A stretch of 64,000 nt of DNA from contig WBOU01000020.1 in NCBI GenBank assembly GCA_009268125.1, positions 1 through 64,000 on the forward strand. Direction: 5' to 3'. Positions 34,274-42,457 of the stretch are shown here, piece by piece. Position 1 is the first letter of the stretch. Each line of letters begins with the position of its first letter. The notes below the pieces were generated by a model. The model was not told where the DNA came from and did no database searches. It was given only the letters and a program-made list of their open reading frames with translations. Source of the stretch: Chloroflexia bacterium SDU3-3 (GTDB lineage Bacteria > Chloroflexota > Chloroflexia > Chloroflexales > Roseiflexaceae). The translations under genes were made by a program, and so were the position numbers.

Positions 34274-34879
34274 ATGTTCTCCTGGCTCAAAAAGCGCCGC
34301 AGCCCCGCCCAGCCCCCCGCGCCGGACCGCCAAGGGCCGCGCTTCTCCGATCACTTCTCCGCCGACAGCGGCGGCGCGGTCTCGGGCAGCTACGCCATGT
34401 GGTTCCCCTCCGCCGAGGAAACGCCCGCATCCCTAGCGCACGCGCTCGGCGTCATCGACCGCGTCTACGAGTCCATGGACAGCATCGAGACCTTTGCCCT
34501 CGCGGAGATCCTGGGCTGCTTCGGCGGCATTGAGCGCGATGTCATGCGCGTCACGCTCCCCGACGAGACCGCTATCCTGCCCATGCGCTCGGCGGCAGGC
34601 CTGAGCTTTCTGCTATCGGTATCGCAAGAGAAGGGCATCCGGCTGCACTTTCTGCGCTCCGCCCCCGATGACCTGCGCGCCGAGGCGCTCTCCAGCTTCA
34701 CCAGCTACTTCGCGGCCCGCCGCCAGCAGATCATCCAGGATCTGCTGGGGATACCCACGCCGCCCGCCACAACCTACGTTGGGAAAGCATGGTGGGACAC
34801 GATGAAGGAGGTAGCCAGCGGCCTGCAGAAAGAGGGCGTGCCAATGGAGAAATTTGGGACCATCATCTACCAAGCCTAG
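34274..34879 (+). CDS. Hypothetical protein
   Basis: This 201-residue soluble protein has a basic, Pro-rich N-terminus (MFSWLKKRRSPAQPP) and then an alpha/beta body with ALGVIDRVYESMDSIETFAL and FTSYFAARRQQIIQDLLG segments. I do not recognise a family. The ATG at 34274 is chosen because AGAGG lies seven bases upstream. It precedes another unknown gene by 12 bases; the two may be an operon. Confidence 0.5.
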   Translation: MFSWLKKRRSPAQPPAPDRQGPRFSDHFSADSGGAVSGSYAMWFPSAEETPASLAHALGVIDRVYESMDSIETFALAEILGCFGGIERDVMRVTLPDETAILPMRSAAGLSFLLSVSQEKGIRLHFLRSAPDDLRAEALSSFTSYFAARRQQIIQDLLGIPTPPATTYVGKAWWDTMKEVASGLQKEGVPMEKFGTIIYQA

Positions 34880-34891
34880 AGCGCCACGAGG

Positions 34892-35506
34892 GTGGGCGAA
34901 CAGCGCCAGGAGCTACCCGCCCAGGAAATTGGCAGCCGCAAAGAGACACGCAGGGCTAGGTACACCTACCAGCCGCCACAGCCGCCAGACATCTTCTACC
35001 GCTTCCTGTTCGGGCATGTGACAGCCCAAGAGCTAGGGCGCTTCATCTACCAGGCCGACACGCGCGCGGCGTACGTCGGCGCGCTCTGGGAGGACGAGCT
35101 GCTGGCCTTCCCCTTCCACGTCCCCGATGCGGATCAGCGCCTGCGCCAGCTGATTATGACAATCATCCGCGACCTGCCGACCACACAGGATAACGAGCCG
35201 CGCTTCCGGCGAGCCGAGCTGGTGCGCAGCATCCACGACCTCCAGCAGAACCGCACCCCGCTGTATGAAGGGGCCGCAGCTATCTGGACTATGGGCTACC
35301 AATTCTTCGAAGATTATTCGAATGACCCAGACTTTAGGGTCTTCTGGGGCATCGCTGTGATCTTTGAGATCTGGCAGGAAGAGGGTGTGGCCACCCCCGA
35401 GCTATTCTATCGCGACACCATCGCGCAAACATGGGGCGACGCGCGCGACGACCTCGCCAGCGCGTGCCAGGGCCTGCTGCGCAGCTACGACCCCTACTAT
35501 GCGTAG
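34892..35506 (+). CDS. Hypothetical protein, immunity-protein-like pattern
   Basis: This 204-residue helical protein contains VTAQELGRFIYQADTRAAYV followed by LWEDELLAFPFHVPD. This recalls the F/Y-E-x-W-(I/L)-Y...L...Y pattern of some bacterial immunity-type proteins, but the match is weak. The GTG start has only a marginal ribosome site, so the true start may lie further in. No toxin gene is seen next to it. Confidence 0.45.
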   Translation: MGEQRQELPAQEIGSRKETRRARYTYQPPQPPDIFYRFLFGHVTAQELGRFIYQADTRAAYVGALWEDELLAFPFHVPDADQRLRQLIMTIIRDLPTTQDNEPRFRRAELVRSIHDLQQNRTPLYEGAAAIWTMGYQFFEDYSNDPDFRVFWGIAVIFEIWQEEGVATPELFYRDTIAQTWGDARDDLASACQGLLRSYDPYYA

Positions 35507-35681
35507 CGGCCACAACCCCTCCTCTTTGCGCATGCCGTCCAGATGCAGCAGATCACGGGAGAGAGCTTGCCAGCGATGGTATACTATCGTTCAACGCCAT
35601 GGGTCGAGCGATAAGCGGTAGATAGTGCGCTCTGGTGTGCCAGACCATGCGCGCAACATTGAGTCCGCCAGTAGCGCTGCA

Positions 35682-36037
35682 TGTGAACGATACGCTCAGC
35701 TCGCATGAAAATCATGATTGCGGCGCACCATCCCACCTTGCCCATGCGGCGAAGGTGCTACGCGTGCACGCTGGCCATATGCACGAACACCAGCAGCCAG
35801 GGAGCAGCACGGGAACGCCCAAAATTGGGGGATCGAAGGGGGCATCGCCCCCTCGCGGGTGTGAACGATACGCTCAGCTCGCATGAAAATCATGATTGCG
35901 GCGCACCATCCCACCTTGCCCATGCGGCGAAGGCGCTACGCGTGCAAACTGGCCATATGCACGAACACCAGCTGCTAGTTTTCAGCATAGGAACGCTCAA
36001 AATTGGGGGATCGAAGGGGGCATCGCCCCCTCGCGGG
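35682..36037 (+). repeat. Two tandem copies of a dispersed repeat, about 179-bp period
   Basis: Units begin at 35682 and 35861 with GTGAACGATACGCTCAGC and run through GCGGCGCACCATCCCACC, GCCATATGCACGAACACCAG, AAAATTGGGGGATCGAAGGG and GGGCATCGCCCCCTCGCGGG. The second copy continues into TAGGGGCTGGCCCCTAG and CCGCCCGCGCAGGGCA (to about 36080), as does the inverted copy at 25545-25735. No gene is recognised in 35507-36337. Confidence 0.85.
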
Positions 36038-36337
36038 GTCGCTAGGGGCTGGCCCCTAGCCGCCGCCCGCGCAGGGCACACACCAAACAGAAAAGAGGAA
36101 CCATCATCATCGAGGCCGCAGAAGGTCGGCCCGCCCGCGCAACGCTGCACGCATTGCCTATGGTTGGAGCGACGCAAAAACGATGTAGGGCACACGCCCG
36201 CCAACCCGCACCATCGCCCAACGGCGACAGATCGACCGGACCGGGACCAGCGCGTCTCATACCCCTGGCGCGCATAGCCAGGCCGCCGAGCAGGGCGATG
36301 CGCACGCAGATGCCGCCAAGCCACAAGGAGCAGATCG

Positions 36338-36766
36338 ATGAAGACAACCACCTCGCGGATCACCATCCAGGCACCGGCTGAACGCGTCTGGGATGCGCTG
36401 ACGCAGCCGACGCTGGTCAAGCAGTGGCAGTACGGCACCGATCTGGCGACGGACTGGGGTGCGGGCAGCCCGATTGCGTTCCGCAACGAGTGGAACGGCC
36501 AGCTGTTCACCCAGAGCGGGACGGTCCTAGAGGTCGACGCGCCGCGCCTGCTGCGATACTCGCTGTTCGCGCCCCGGCCAGGGCTGGAAGATCGCCCGGA
36601 GAACCGCTTTGTGATGACCTACCGGCTTGAGGAGCGCGCCGGGTCGACCGACCTGACGATCGTGCAAGACGACCCGCGCGAGCAGGCTGCGGGCGATGCG
36701 GGCGACGAGGATGAGGCGGGCAGCCCGATCTTGCAGGCCCTGAAAGCGCTGGCTGAGCAGGGCTGA
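36338..36766 (+). CDS. SRPBCC/AHSA1-family protein
   Basis: This 142-residue protein begins with ITIQAPAERVWDALTQPTLVKQWQYG, the typical opening of START-like/AHSA1 proteins. It has the EVDAPRLLRYSLF central strand pair and a C-terminal helix. Such proteins bind small hydrophobic ligands or act as co-chaperones; the ligand is unknown. AAGGAG precedes the ATG by seven bases. Its stop overlaps the start of the decayed phosphotransferase copy (TGATG). Confidence 0.8.
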   Translation: MKTTTSRITIQAPAERVWDALTQPTLVKQWQYGTDLATDWGAGSPIAFRNEWNGQLFTQSGTVLEVDAPRLLRYSLFAPRPGLEDRPENRFVMTYRLEERAGSTDLTIVQDDPREQAAGDAGDEDEAGSPILQALKALAEQG

Positions 36767-36990
36767 TGGAGCAGAACACCACCATAGCCGACCTGCTGCT
36801 GCGGCGGCTTCGTGCGGCGGGCGTCGACAACGCGCTTGAGATCACCCTGGCAGCCGAGGGCCTGCGGGCGCTGTGCCAGCGGGGCGGCGTGGCCACGCCC
36901 AGGCCGCAACGCGCTGGTGCTCTCGGCCCTGCAGCCGGGGCCGCCGACCGCCGCCTTCTGGGAGCACGCCGCCCAACGGCGTTTGGAAGG
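36766..36990 (+). pseudogene. Decayed copy of the fructosamine-kinase-like gene
   Basis: This copy matches the intact gene at 38868-39743: the opening codons of both (ADLLLRRLRAAGVDNAL against TDLLLQRLHAAGIDDIL), then GAGGGCCTGCGGGCGCTG, GGCGGCGTGGCCACGCCC and CTGGTGCTCTCGGCCCTGCA. Two internal segments are deleted, one of them shifting the frame, and nearly the whole C-terminal two thirds is missing. It cannot make a kinase. Confidence 0.85.
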
Positions 36991-36993
36991 CAC

Positions 36994-37147
36994 CCATGGG
37001 CGTGAAAAACCACCGCATTGAGGGCATCTTCTGCGCTGGCCAGACGACCGTCTGCGCCGGGCTGCAGCGGCGCGGCCACCACGCCATCCACGGCGGATCT
37101 GGCCTGCTAGGTGGACACCATCCTTGCGCACGCCCGCGAGGAAAACA
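36994..37147 (+). pseudogene. Decayed copy of the P-loop kinase gene
   Basis: This copy matches the intact gene at 39855-40352. ATGGGCGTGA opens both copies, followed by CTGCAGCGGCGCGGCCACCA and CATCCACGGCG. The middle is deleted, and the end (GTGGACACCATCCTTGCGCA) corresponds to the last codons of the intact gene. The P-loop lysine is lost (AGQTT in place of AGKTT). It sits directly after the decayed kinase copy, in the same order as the intact pair. Confidence 0.85.
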
Positions 37148-37427
37148 TGACATTGCTATTGCCCCGATGGAGTACGTTTGCCGCTGGGCGTGCTAGCTAC
37201 GCAGTCAAAGCACGAGCTTGGGTCAGCATGTAGCTCGAATCTTATCTGACAGCAGCAGCAACATTGTATATAATGCCCTTAGCCAACAAACAAAAAACTC
37301 CAGAGATAGGCCGCGGATCACCTATCAAGCGCTATGGGCATAGCGTGTGCATCCATTGGGAATTAGCCCGCCATCGAACCCTCATCGAAACACAGGTTGG
37401 GGCAATGCGTAAGAAAGGAACACCTCT

Positions 37428-37814
37428 ATGGAGCTTGTGTTCAAAAAAAGTGGCAAAGAGATCAAAACCGCGCTCTCTCGTCGGCGTGAGCAGCTCCTTC
37501 AGCGACTGGAGAAGCGTAATCAAACTCTCGACCAATTTCTGGCCCAGACAAAAAAAGTGCGCTCCTATCTTGTGCGAAACTCGCAGCCGACCTATGGCCA
37601 TGGGTCTCGCGCAGCAACCCTCTACAGCCAAGATGATATCTCAAGCGAGGAGAAGGAAGAGATTTCCCAGCTCTGCCAGCGCATTTTCGAGCTTGAGCAA
37701 GAGCTCTATCGCCTAGCCGCGATTGCTTCGCATCTACCAGATGATCAGATTGTTGAGCTAACGCTCAACGACCTTCTTGGATATGGCTTCGAGGTCAATC
37801 TCGAAATTGACTGA
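37428..37814 (+). CDS. Small coiled-coil protein, unknown
   Basis: This 128-residue protein is Glu/Lys/Gln-rich with two predicted coiled coils (about 8-48, about 72-100), no membrane segment and no known motif. AAAGGA is seen eight bases before the ATG. GC content is clearly below that of neighbours, so it may be acquired. It has its own terminator at 37866-37920. The 37148-37427 gap upstream shows nothing recognisable. Confidence 0.55.
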   Translation: MELVFKKSGKEIKTALSRRREQLLQRLEKRNQTLDQFLAQTKKVRSYLVRNSQPTYGHGSRAATLYSQDDISSEEKEEISQLCQRIFELEQELYRLAAIASHLPDDQIVELTLNDLLGYGFEVNLEID

Positions 37815-37865
37815 TAGCGAAGCGTCACCCAAAGCCTTCGCAAAAGCGCTCATCGCGCCCGACAA

Positions 37866-37920
37866 CAGCACATGTCGCCGTGCCACGAGATGGTGGCGTG
37901 GCGACATGTGCTGATCGTTC
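37866..37920 (+). terminator. Hairpin with T-run after the coiled-coil gene
   Basis: CAGCACATGTCGCC (37866-37879) pairs with GGCGACATGTGCTG (37900-37913); the inner arms GTGCCAC and GTGGC(G)T extend the stem imperfectly. CTTTTT follows about ten bases later. It is probably a terminator. Confidence 0.65.
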
Positions 37921-37967
37921 GGCTTTTTCAACCGTAGCCATCACCGTATCAACAGGGCAATTTTCAC

Positions 37968-38594
37968 ATGAACATTATTCTCGCTGCCGTTGAGGCAGAC
38001 CTAGCCGACGCCTTTGAACACTTCTGCGCTGGGATCGCCGACGTCACCATCCACCGAGGTTCGATCCTCGACCTAGCGGTTGACGCGGTGGTCAGCCCGG
38101 CCAACAGCTTTGGCTTCATGGATGGCGGTATTGACATGCTCTACAGCCGTTTCTTTGGCTGGCACGTTCAATATCGTCTCCAGCAGCTGATTCAGACCCG
38201 GCACTATGGCGAGCTTGTGGTTGGCACCGCCGAGATCGTCCCAACAGACCATGATCGTATTCCCTATCTGATCGCGGCCCCAACGATGCGCGTTCCCATG
38301 ATCCTGCGCGATTCCGTCAACCCCTATCTCGCCTGCCGCGCGGCGCTGTTGCTCGCCAAATACGGCACCTTGCCCGATGGAACCGCTGTCGCCGCTGTGG
38401 TTCAGTCAGTCGCGATCCCTGGTCTCGGCACGGGGGTTGGTCGCGTTAGCCCTCGTACCTGCGCCTATCAGATCCGCACGGCCATTGATGAGGTGCTGTC
38501 TGGCCATGCTGCCTTCCCCTCCTCTTGGCACGATGCGCAGACTCGCCATCAGCAGCTTTACGCTTCCTCCACTCGCGATCTGCAGTACGAGTGA
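37968..38594 (+). CDS. Macro-domain protein
   Basis: This 208-residue protein has the macro-domain ADP-ribose-binding motifs: VTIHRGSILDLAVDAVVSPA (start of the fold), NSFGFMDGGID (the NxxxxxxGGVD-like loop) and SVAIPGLGTGVGRVSP (the GxGxG loop). Macro domains bind or remove ADP-ribose and its derivatives. The protein is a single domain without partners such as a DarT toxin next door, so the role is open. The ATG at 37968 follows ACAGGGCAATTTTCAC with a weak ribosome site. Confidence 0.85.
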   Translation: MNIILAAVEADLADAFEHFCAGIADVTIHRGSILDLAVDAVVSPANSFGFMDGGIDMLYSRFFGWHVQYRLQQLIQTRHYGELVVGTAEIVPTDHDRIPYLIAAPTMRVPMILRDSVNPYLACRAALLLAKYGTLPDGTAVAAVVQSVAIPGLGTGVGRVSPRTCAYQIRTAIDEVLSGHAAFPSSWHDAQTRHQQLYASSTRDLQYE

Positions 38595-38664
38595 GCCTGA
38601 TGCCCAGCAGCGCATCCCGCTGCCGAGCCGCCATGGGTGTGATCCATGCGATGCAACGCGGTGT

Positions 38665-38690
38665 GGGCGGGCACGCGACCCGCCCCTACG
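38665..38690. repeat. REP-like GC palindrome, copy 2
   Basis: GGGCGGG, a 7-base gap, then CCCGCCCCTAC: the inverse of the element at 600-625. It lies between genes in the 38595-38867 gap. Confidence 0.45.
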
Positions 38691-38782
38691 TCAATAATTG
38701 CGTCGAGCCCATGTCCACGATGTAAAAACGTTCTGTCGAACGAGAACGCATCGCCCTCAGAAAAACCACGTCCCACGGAGTA

Positions 38783-38812
38783 TTGAACCTATCCTGCAGG
38801 GCGCTCTATAAT
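38783..38812 (+). promoter_or_regulatory. Sigma-A-type promoter of the kinase pair
   Basis: TTGAAC (38783-38788), an 18-base spacer and TATAAT (38807-38812) lie 55 bases before the ATG at 38868. This is one of the best-formed promoters in the window. A CGTTCT...AGAACG palindrome at 38729-38748 lies just upstream. Confidence 0.65.
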
Positions 38813-38867
38813 CAGAGAAGATTGCCCTGCACCGTTTGGGTGCGGCGTGCCGACCAATCGGAGGGCT

Positions 38868-39743
38868 ATGACCACCGACCTGCTACTACAGCGGCTTCAC
38901 GCCGCAGGCATCGATGATATCCTCGCGATCGCGCCTTCCGCCGAGGGCATGGCCGCCGTGGCGGGCATCGCCACGCGTCGCGCGGGCGGCCAGGTATTCG
39001 TCAAGACCTTCGCGACACCGCAGGGCGACGACCTCTTCGCCCGCGAGGCCGAGGGCCTGCGGGCGCTGCGCCAGCTCGGCGGCGTGGCCACGCCCGAGGT
39101 GGTGCACGCTGGCCGCGACGCGCTGGTGCTCTCGGCCCTGCAGCCGCGCCCAGCGACCGAGGCCTTCTGGGAGCGCACGGCCCACACCCTGGCGCAGCTA
39201 CACATGGGCACCATCTCGCAGCGCTACGGCTGGCACCACGACAACTGGCTGGGCAGCAAGCCCCAGCGCAACGGCTGGGACGACGACGGCTTCCGGTTCT
39301 TCGCCGAGAAGCGCGTGCTGCGCTGGCTGGAGGAGCCGCGCGTGCAGGCCAAGCTGGCCGCCGACGAGCGCCGCGCGCTGGAGCGGCTCTGCCAGCGCCT
39401 GCCCGAGCTGCTGCCGCCGCAGCCCGCCTGCCTGACCCACGGCGACTGCTGGGCGCAGAACATCCTGGCCACCGCCGACGGCGAGCCAGCTCTGATCGAC
39501 CCGGCGGTGTCCTACATGTGGGCGGATGTCGACCTCAGCCACCTGTGGTGCTCGCCGCACCCCGCCGAGGCGCGCCGCCTCTTCGACGTGTACGGCCAGC
39601 TGACGGGCCGAGAGCCGGGCTGGCTCGACCGCCTGCCGCTCATCCACCTGCGCCAGCACATGGCGCTGATGGCCATGTACGATCACGACTGGGGCTCCAC
39701 CGAGGCCGTGCGCGCCCTGGTCGCGCCATTCCGCACGCGGTGA
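38868..39743 (+). CDS. Fructosamine-kinase family protein
   Basis: This 291-residue protein has the phosphotransferase fold: ATP lysine K46 in VFVK, E60, the catalytic loop THGDCWAQN (H191, D193, N198) and metal-binding D211 in LIDPAVSY. The segment GWHHDNWLGSKPQRNGW is diagnostic for fructosamine/ketosamine kinases, which phosphorylate sugars on glycated amines and so promote deglycation. GGAGGG precedes the ATG. The following P-loop kinase gene also follows it in the decayed duplicate at 36.8-37.1 kb, so the two form a conserved pair. Confidence 0.85.
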   Translation: MTTDLLLQRLHAAGIDDILAIAPSAEGMAAVAGIATRRAGGQVFVKTFATPQGDDLFAREAEGLRALRQLGGVATPEVVHAGRDALVLSALQPRPATEAFWERTAHTLAQLHMGTISQRYGWHHDNWLGSKPQRNGWDDDGFRFFAEKRVLRWLEEPRVQAKLAADERRALERLCQRLPELLPPQPACLTHGDCWAQNILATADGEPALIDPAVSYMWADVDLSHLWCSPHPAEARRLFDVYGQLTGREPGWLDRLPLIHLRQHMALMAMYDHDWGSTEAVRALVAPFRTR

Positions 39744-39854
39744 TGCGCCGCCCAACGATTGTGTCAGCGCATCTCATCGGCAGAAGCGACGCGCCGCACA
39801 ACGGCGTGCTGAATCGGTAGCATCTCGACTGAATTGCGTATGGGGAAAGCGCAC

Positions 39855-40352
39855 ATGGGCGTGAGAAACTACCTCATCGACGGCGTCTCCTGCGCCGGGA
39901 AGACCACGGTCTGCACCGAGCTGCAGCGGCGCGGCCACCACGTCATCCACGGCGACCGAGAGCTGGCCTACTGGGGCGATGCCGAGACGGGGGCACCTGT
40001 GAATGATAGCGCCGACGCGCGGCGCAGCTGGATCTGGGATGTTGAGCAGGTCCGGGCTTTGGTGGCCGACCACAGCCACGCGGCCACGTTCTTCTGCGGC
40101 GGCTCGCGGAACTCCGACCGCTTCATCGATCTGTTCGACGGCGTGTTTGTGCTTGAGATCGATCTGGACACGCTAAACCGCCGCCTAGCCGCCCGCCCCA
40201 AGGACGAGTGGGGCGGCACGGCAAGCGAGGGCGAGGCCTTCGCGCGGCTGCAGCACGCCACCAAACAGGGCCTGCCCAAGGGTGCGATCATCATCGACGC
40301 CACGGCACCGCTCGCCAGCGTAGTGGATGCCATTCTTGCCCATGCCCGCTAG
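39855..40352 (+). CDS. Small P-loop kinase
   Basis: This 165-residue AAA-type small-molecule kinase has a Walker A at LIDGVSCAGKTTVC (the K and two T in GKTT), an HGDRELAYW acidic segment and EIDLDTLNRRLAARP with a lid Arg pair. The substrate is unknown; a nucleoside-kinase- or shikimate-kinase-like reaction is plausible. The ATG at 39855 has GGGGAAAG upstream and is the point where similarity with the decayed copy starts; an ATG at 39840 is the alternative. It follows the fructosamine-kinase-like gene by about 110 bases. Confidence 0.75.
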   Translation: MGVRNYLIDGVSCAGKTTVCTELQRRGHHVIHGDRELAYWGDAETGAPVNDSADARRSWIWDVEQVRALVADHSHAATFFCGGSRNSDRFIDLFDGVFVLEIDLDTLNRRLAARPKDEWGGTASEGEAFARLQHATKQGLPKGAIIIDATAPLASVVDAILAHAR

Positions 40353-40510
40353 GGGCTGCGGCAAAACCTACGAGTATAGATCTAGCAAGCCCGACCGAGT
40401 CGGCATGAACCAGCAGCGCTGCGCACGCGCGGCATCATCTCAACCATAGTCGCACACATCTTTTTTACAAAAATCCTGTGGGGAATCAAATCGTTTGAGG
40501 ATATAAACAT

Positions 40511-40918
40511 ATGATCAGCTATGCAAAAATAGAAGATATTGTTGGCATACTAGAATTAGATAAACATATTGCGAAAAGCATACTAGAACACAAAATTCGC
40601 AACAGCGAGGTCTATGTAGCTCGTGAAAATAGTACGGTCATCGGGGTGCTACGGTACTCTTTGTTCTGGGATAATACTCCCTTTATGAATATGCTCTATA
40701 TCAGATCAGCATTTCAGAGAAAGGGCCTTGGCTTATCGATGGTAATCCACTGGGAAGCAGAGATGAGCGCCAAAGGCTATCATAGCGTGATGACATCAAC
40801 ACAATCAAACGAAACAGCGCAGCATTTTTACAGAAAAATCGGATACAAAGATATTGGTGGCCTACTTCTGCCAAATGAACCGCTTGAGATAGTGTTCATG
40901 AAAGAGATCGCGGCCTAA
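40511..40918 (+). CDS. GNAT acetyltransferase, low-GC
   Basis: This 135-residue GNAT-fold protein has NMLYIRSAFQRKGLGLSMV (beta4 and the Q/R-x-x-G-x-G acetyl-CoA loop) and QSNETAQHFYRKIGY (alpha4/beta7). The substrate is unknown. Its GC content is well below that of neighbours and codons favour A/T in third positions, suggesting recent transfer. A stop-rich AT tract precedes it. Confidence 0.8.
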   Translation: MISYAKIEDIVGILELDKHIAKSILEHKIRNSEVYVARENSTVIGVLRYSLFWDNTPFMNMLYIRSAFQRKGLGLSMVIHWEAEMSAKGYHSVMTSTQSNETAQHFYRKIGYKDIGGLLLPNEPLEIVFMKEIAA

Positions 40919-41007
40919 CAGCACAAGCTCTGCGGCACCTGCCATCGCCGAATACGAGATCGGCGTCTGGCTGCCGTTCAGCTAGATCAGCACCCGAGAG
41001 GAGATCC

Positions 41008-41520
41008 ATGTCTATCACCCTTCAGGCCGTCACGGCGGCGAATTGGCAGGCCATTGCCGCGCTGGCGGTGGCCCCCGAGCAGCAGGCCTGGGTGGCCCCC
41101 AATTCCCTCTCCCTTCTCGAAGCCAACTATGGCTTCGCTGGCGAGCTTGCCCACCTCAGGCTTGTCCCGCTCGCCATAGCGCTTGGCTCCACACCTATCG
41201 GCTTTGCGCTGTATAACGTGGATCCAGCCTTCGAGCACTTCTACATCATGCGATTGATGATCGACCACGGGCATCAAGGCCATGGCTATGGCCGCGCCGC
41301 CCTCGATCAGCTGCTGGCCCTCTTCCGCGCCCACCCCCAGGCGAAAGAGGTCGCGGTAGGCTACCACATCGGCAATCAGGCGGCGCAGCGGCTGTACACA
41401 TCCTGCGGGTTCGCTGAGCTTGGGGCAGATGAAGCCGGAGAGATGCTGATGTGGCAAGCGCTCAACCCACAGGCACAGCCATGGGAATCTATCTGGAACC
41501 CCGCCTATCGCCCGACCTAG
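41008..41520 (+). CDS. GNAT acetyltransferase, SpeG/BltD-like
   Basis: This 170-residue protein has the GNAT motif HFYIMRLMIDHGHQGHGYG (acetyl-CoA loop) and GNQAAQRLYTSCGF. The order of strands and the C-terminal MWQALNPQAQPWES stretch resemble spermidine/spermine acetyltransferases, but specificity is not certain. GAGAGGAGAT lies upstream of the ATG. It is one of several unlinked GNATs in this region. Confidence 0.8.
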   Translation: MSITLQAVTAANWQAIAALAVAPEQQAWVAPNSLSLLEANYGFAGELAHLRLVPLAIALGSTPIGFALYNVDPAFEHFYIMRLMIDHGHQGHGYGRAALDQLLALFRAHPQAKEVAVGYHIGNQAAQRLYTSCGFAELGADEAGEMLMWQALNPQAQPWESIWNPAYRPT

Positions 41521-41640
41521 CCCCGAAAGCGCTCTGTTAACCTGAGGCATCAGCTTCGACCAGACCTGTGCGAGCACAGCTGGGCCGAAGTATGGTGGTA
41601 TCGTTATCTGCCGCGTTTGCGGCCAAAGGAAAGGGTACCC

Positions 41641-42219
41641 ATGGCATTGAACACCTATGATCTGTCTGCTGGCCTCTTCATACGTGGGCTGGACAACCTG
41701 AAGATGCAGCTGACCAAGGCCGAAGCGCATGCCGTCGCCAGCGGCAGCAGCGAGGCGGCGCTGTTGGGCGCGCGGCTCGCCGCCGACGAGGGCGGTGCGG
41801 CGCATGCCTCGCCGATGGATCTGCACATGTACACGCTTGCCGCCCAGGTCCACTGGGCAGCAGAGGGAGCTAGGATGGCGATCGCGCTGCTGCTGGGCGA
41901 GCCAGCGGTGCCGAACACCAGTGATGCAACCAGCTTTGCGGAGCTGCACCAGCGGCTCGACGCCACGATCGCGTACCTCCGAGCAGCTGCGCCAGACGAT
42001 CTAGAAGGCAGCCTCGATCGGACCGTGGTGGTCGAGCGCCCCCGTGGCTCGATGCGCGCTAGCGGCAGTCAGTTTCTGGTCGCGCTCGCCATCCCCCACT
42101 TCTTCTACCACATGGCCAGCGCCTACGGCATTTTGCGCAACCAGGGCGTGCCGCTCACCATGGGCGACTTCCTGGGCAACTGGGTGCAGGCCGAGCTAAG
42201 CGGCGACGCCCCCAAATGA
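41641..42219 (+). CDS. DUF1993-family protein
   Basis: This 192-residue helical protein has the DUF1993 pattern: YDLSAGLFIRGLDNLKMQL at the start, MYTLAAQVHWAAEGARMAI in the middle and LAIPHFFYHMASAYGILRN (H and H metal-like positions) near the end, with DFLGN at the C-terminus. This family resembles DinB-like four-helix bundles; function is unknown. The start at 41641 has GGAAAGGG upstream. Confidence 0.8.
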   Translation: MALNTYDLSAGLFIRGLDNLKMQLTKAEAHAVASGSSEAALLGARLAADEGGAAHASPMDLHMYTLAAQVHWAAEGARMAIALLLGEPAVPNTSDATSFAELHQRLDATIAYLRAAAPDDLEGSLDRTVVVERPRGSMRASGSQFLVALAIPHFFYHMASAYGILRNQGVPLTMGDFLGNWVQAELSGDAPK

Positions 42220-42366
42220 CCAGAGCGCGGCGCCTGTTGGCGCTCGGGTAAGCCTTCAGCGAGCATAGTGCGCAGCGGCCACTCGCGCTGCTGCGCATGG
42301 GGCTGCGGCCATAACACAACCTGCTGCGCCACCGGCTGTCTGGCGAGGGTTTGTGAAAATTCCCAC

Positions 42367-42402
42367 TTGACATCCTCTTGAGCTTGTGATAAATGTAACA
42401 AG
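42367..42402 (+). promoter_or_regulatory. Promoter with possible operator before the GT1 gene
   Basis: TTGACA (42367-42372) is followed after 17 bases by TAAATG as a weak -10. CTTGT and ACAAG, ten bases apart, form a palindrome over the -10 (42383-42402), which would suit a repressor. Confidence 0.4.
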
Positions 42403-42457
42403 CAACACACCACACCCACGCTTTCCGCCCGCCGCTCAATCAACGAGGATAACGACC

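Noticed and set aside
39749-39800. GCCCAAC box after the fructosamine-kinase-like gene as an attC end
   Set aside because: No facing GTTRRRY box follows within the expected distance; only a second CACAAC is seen.
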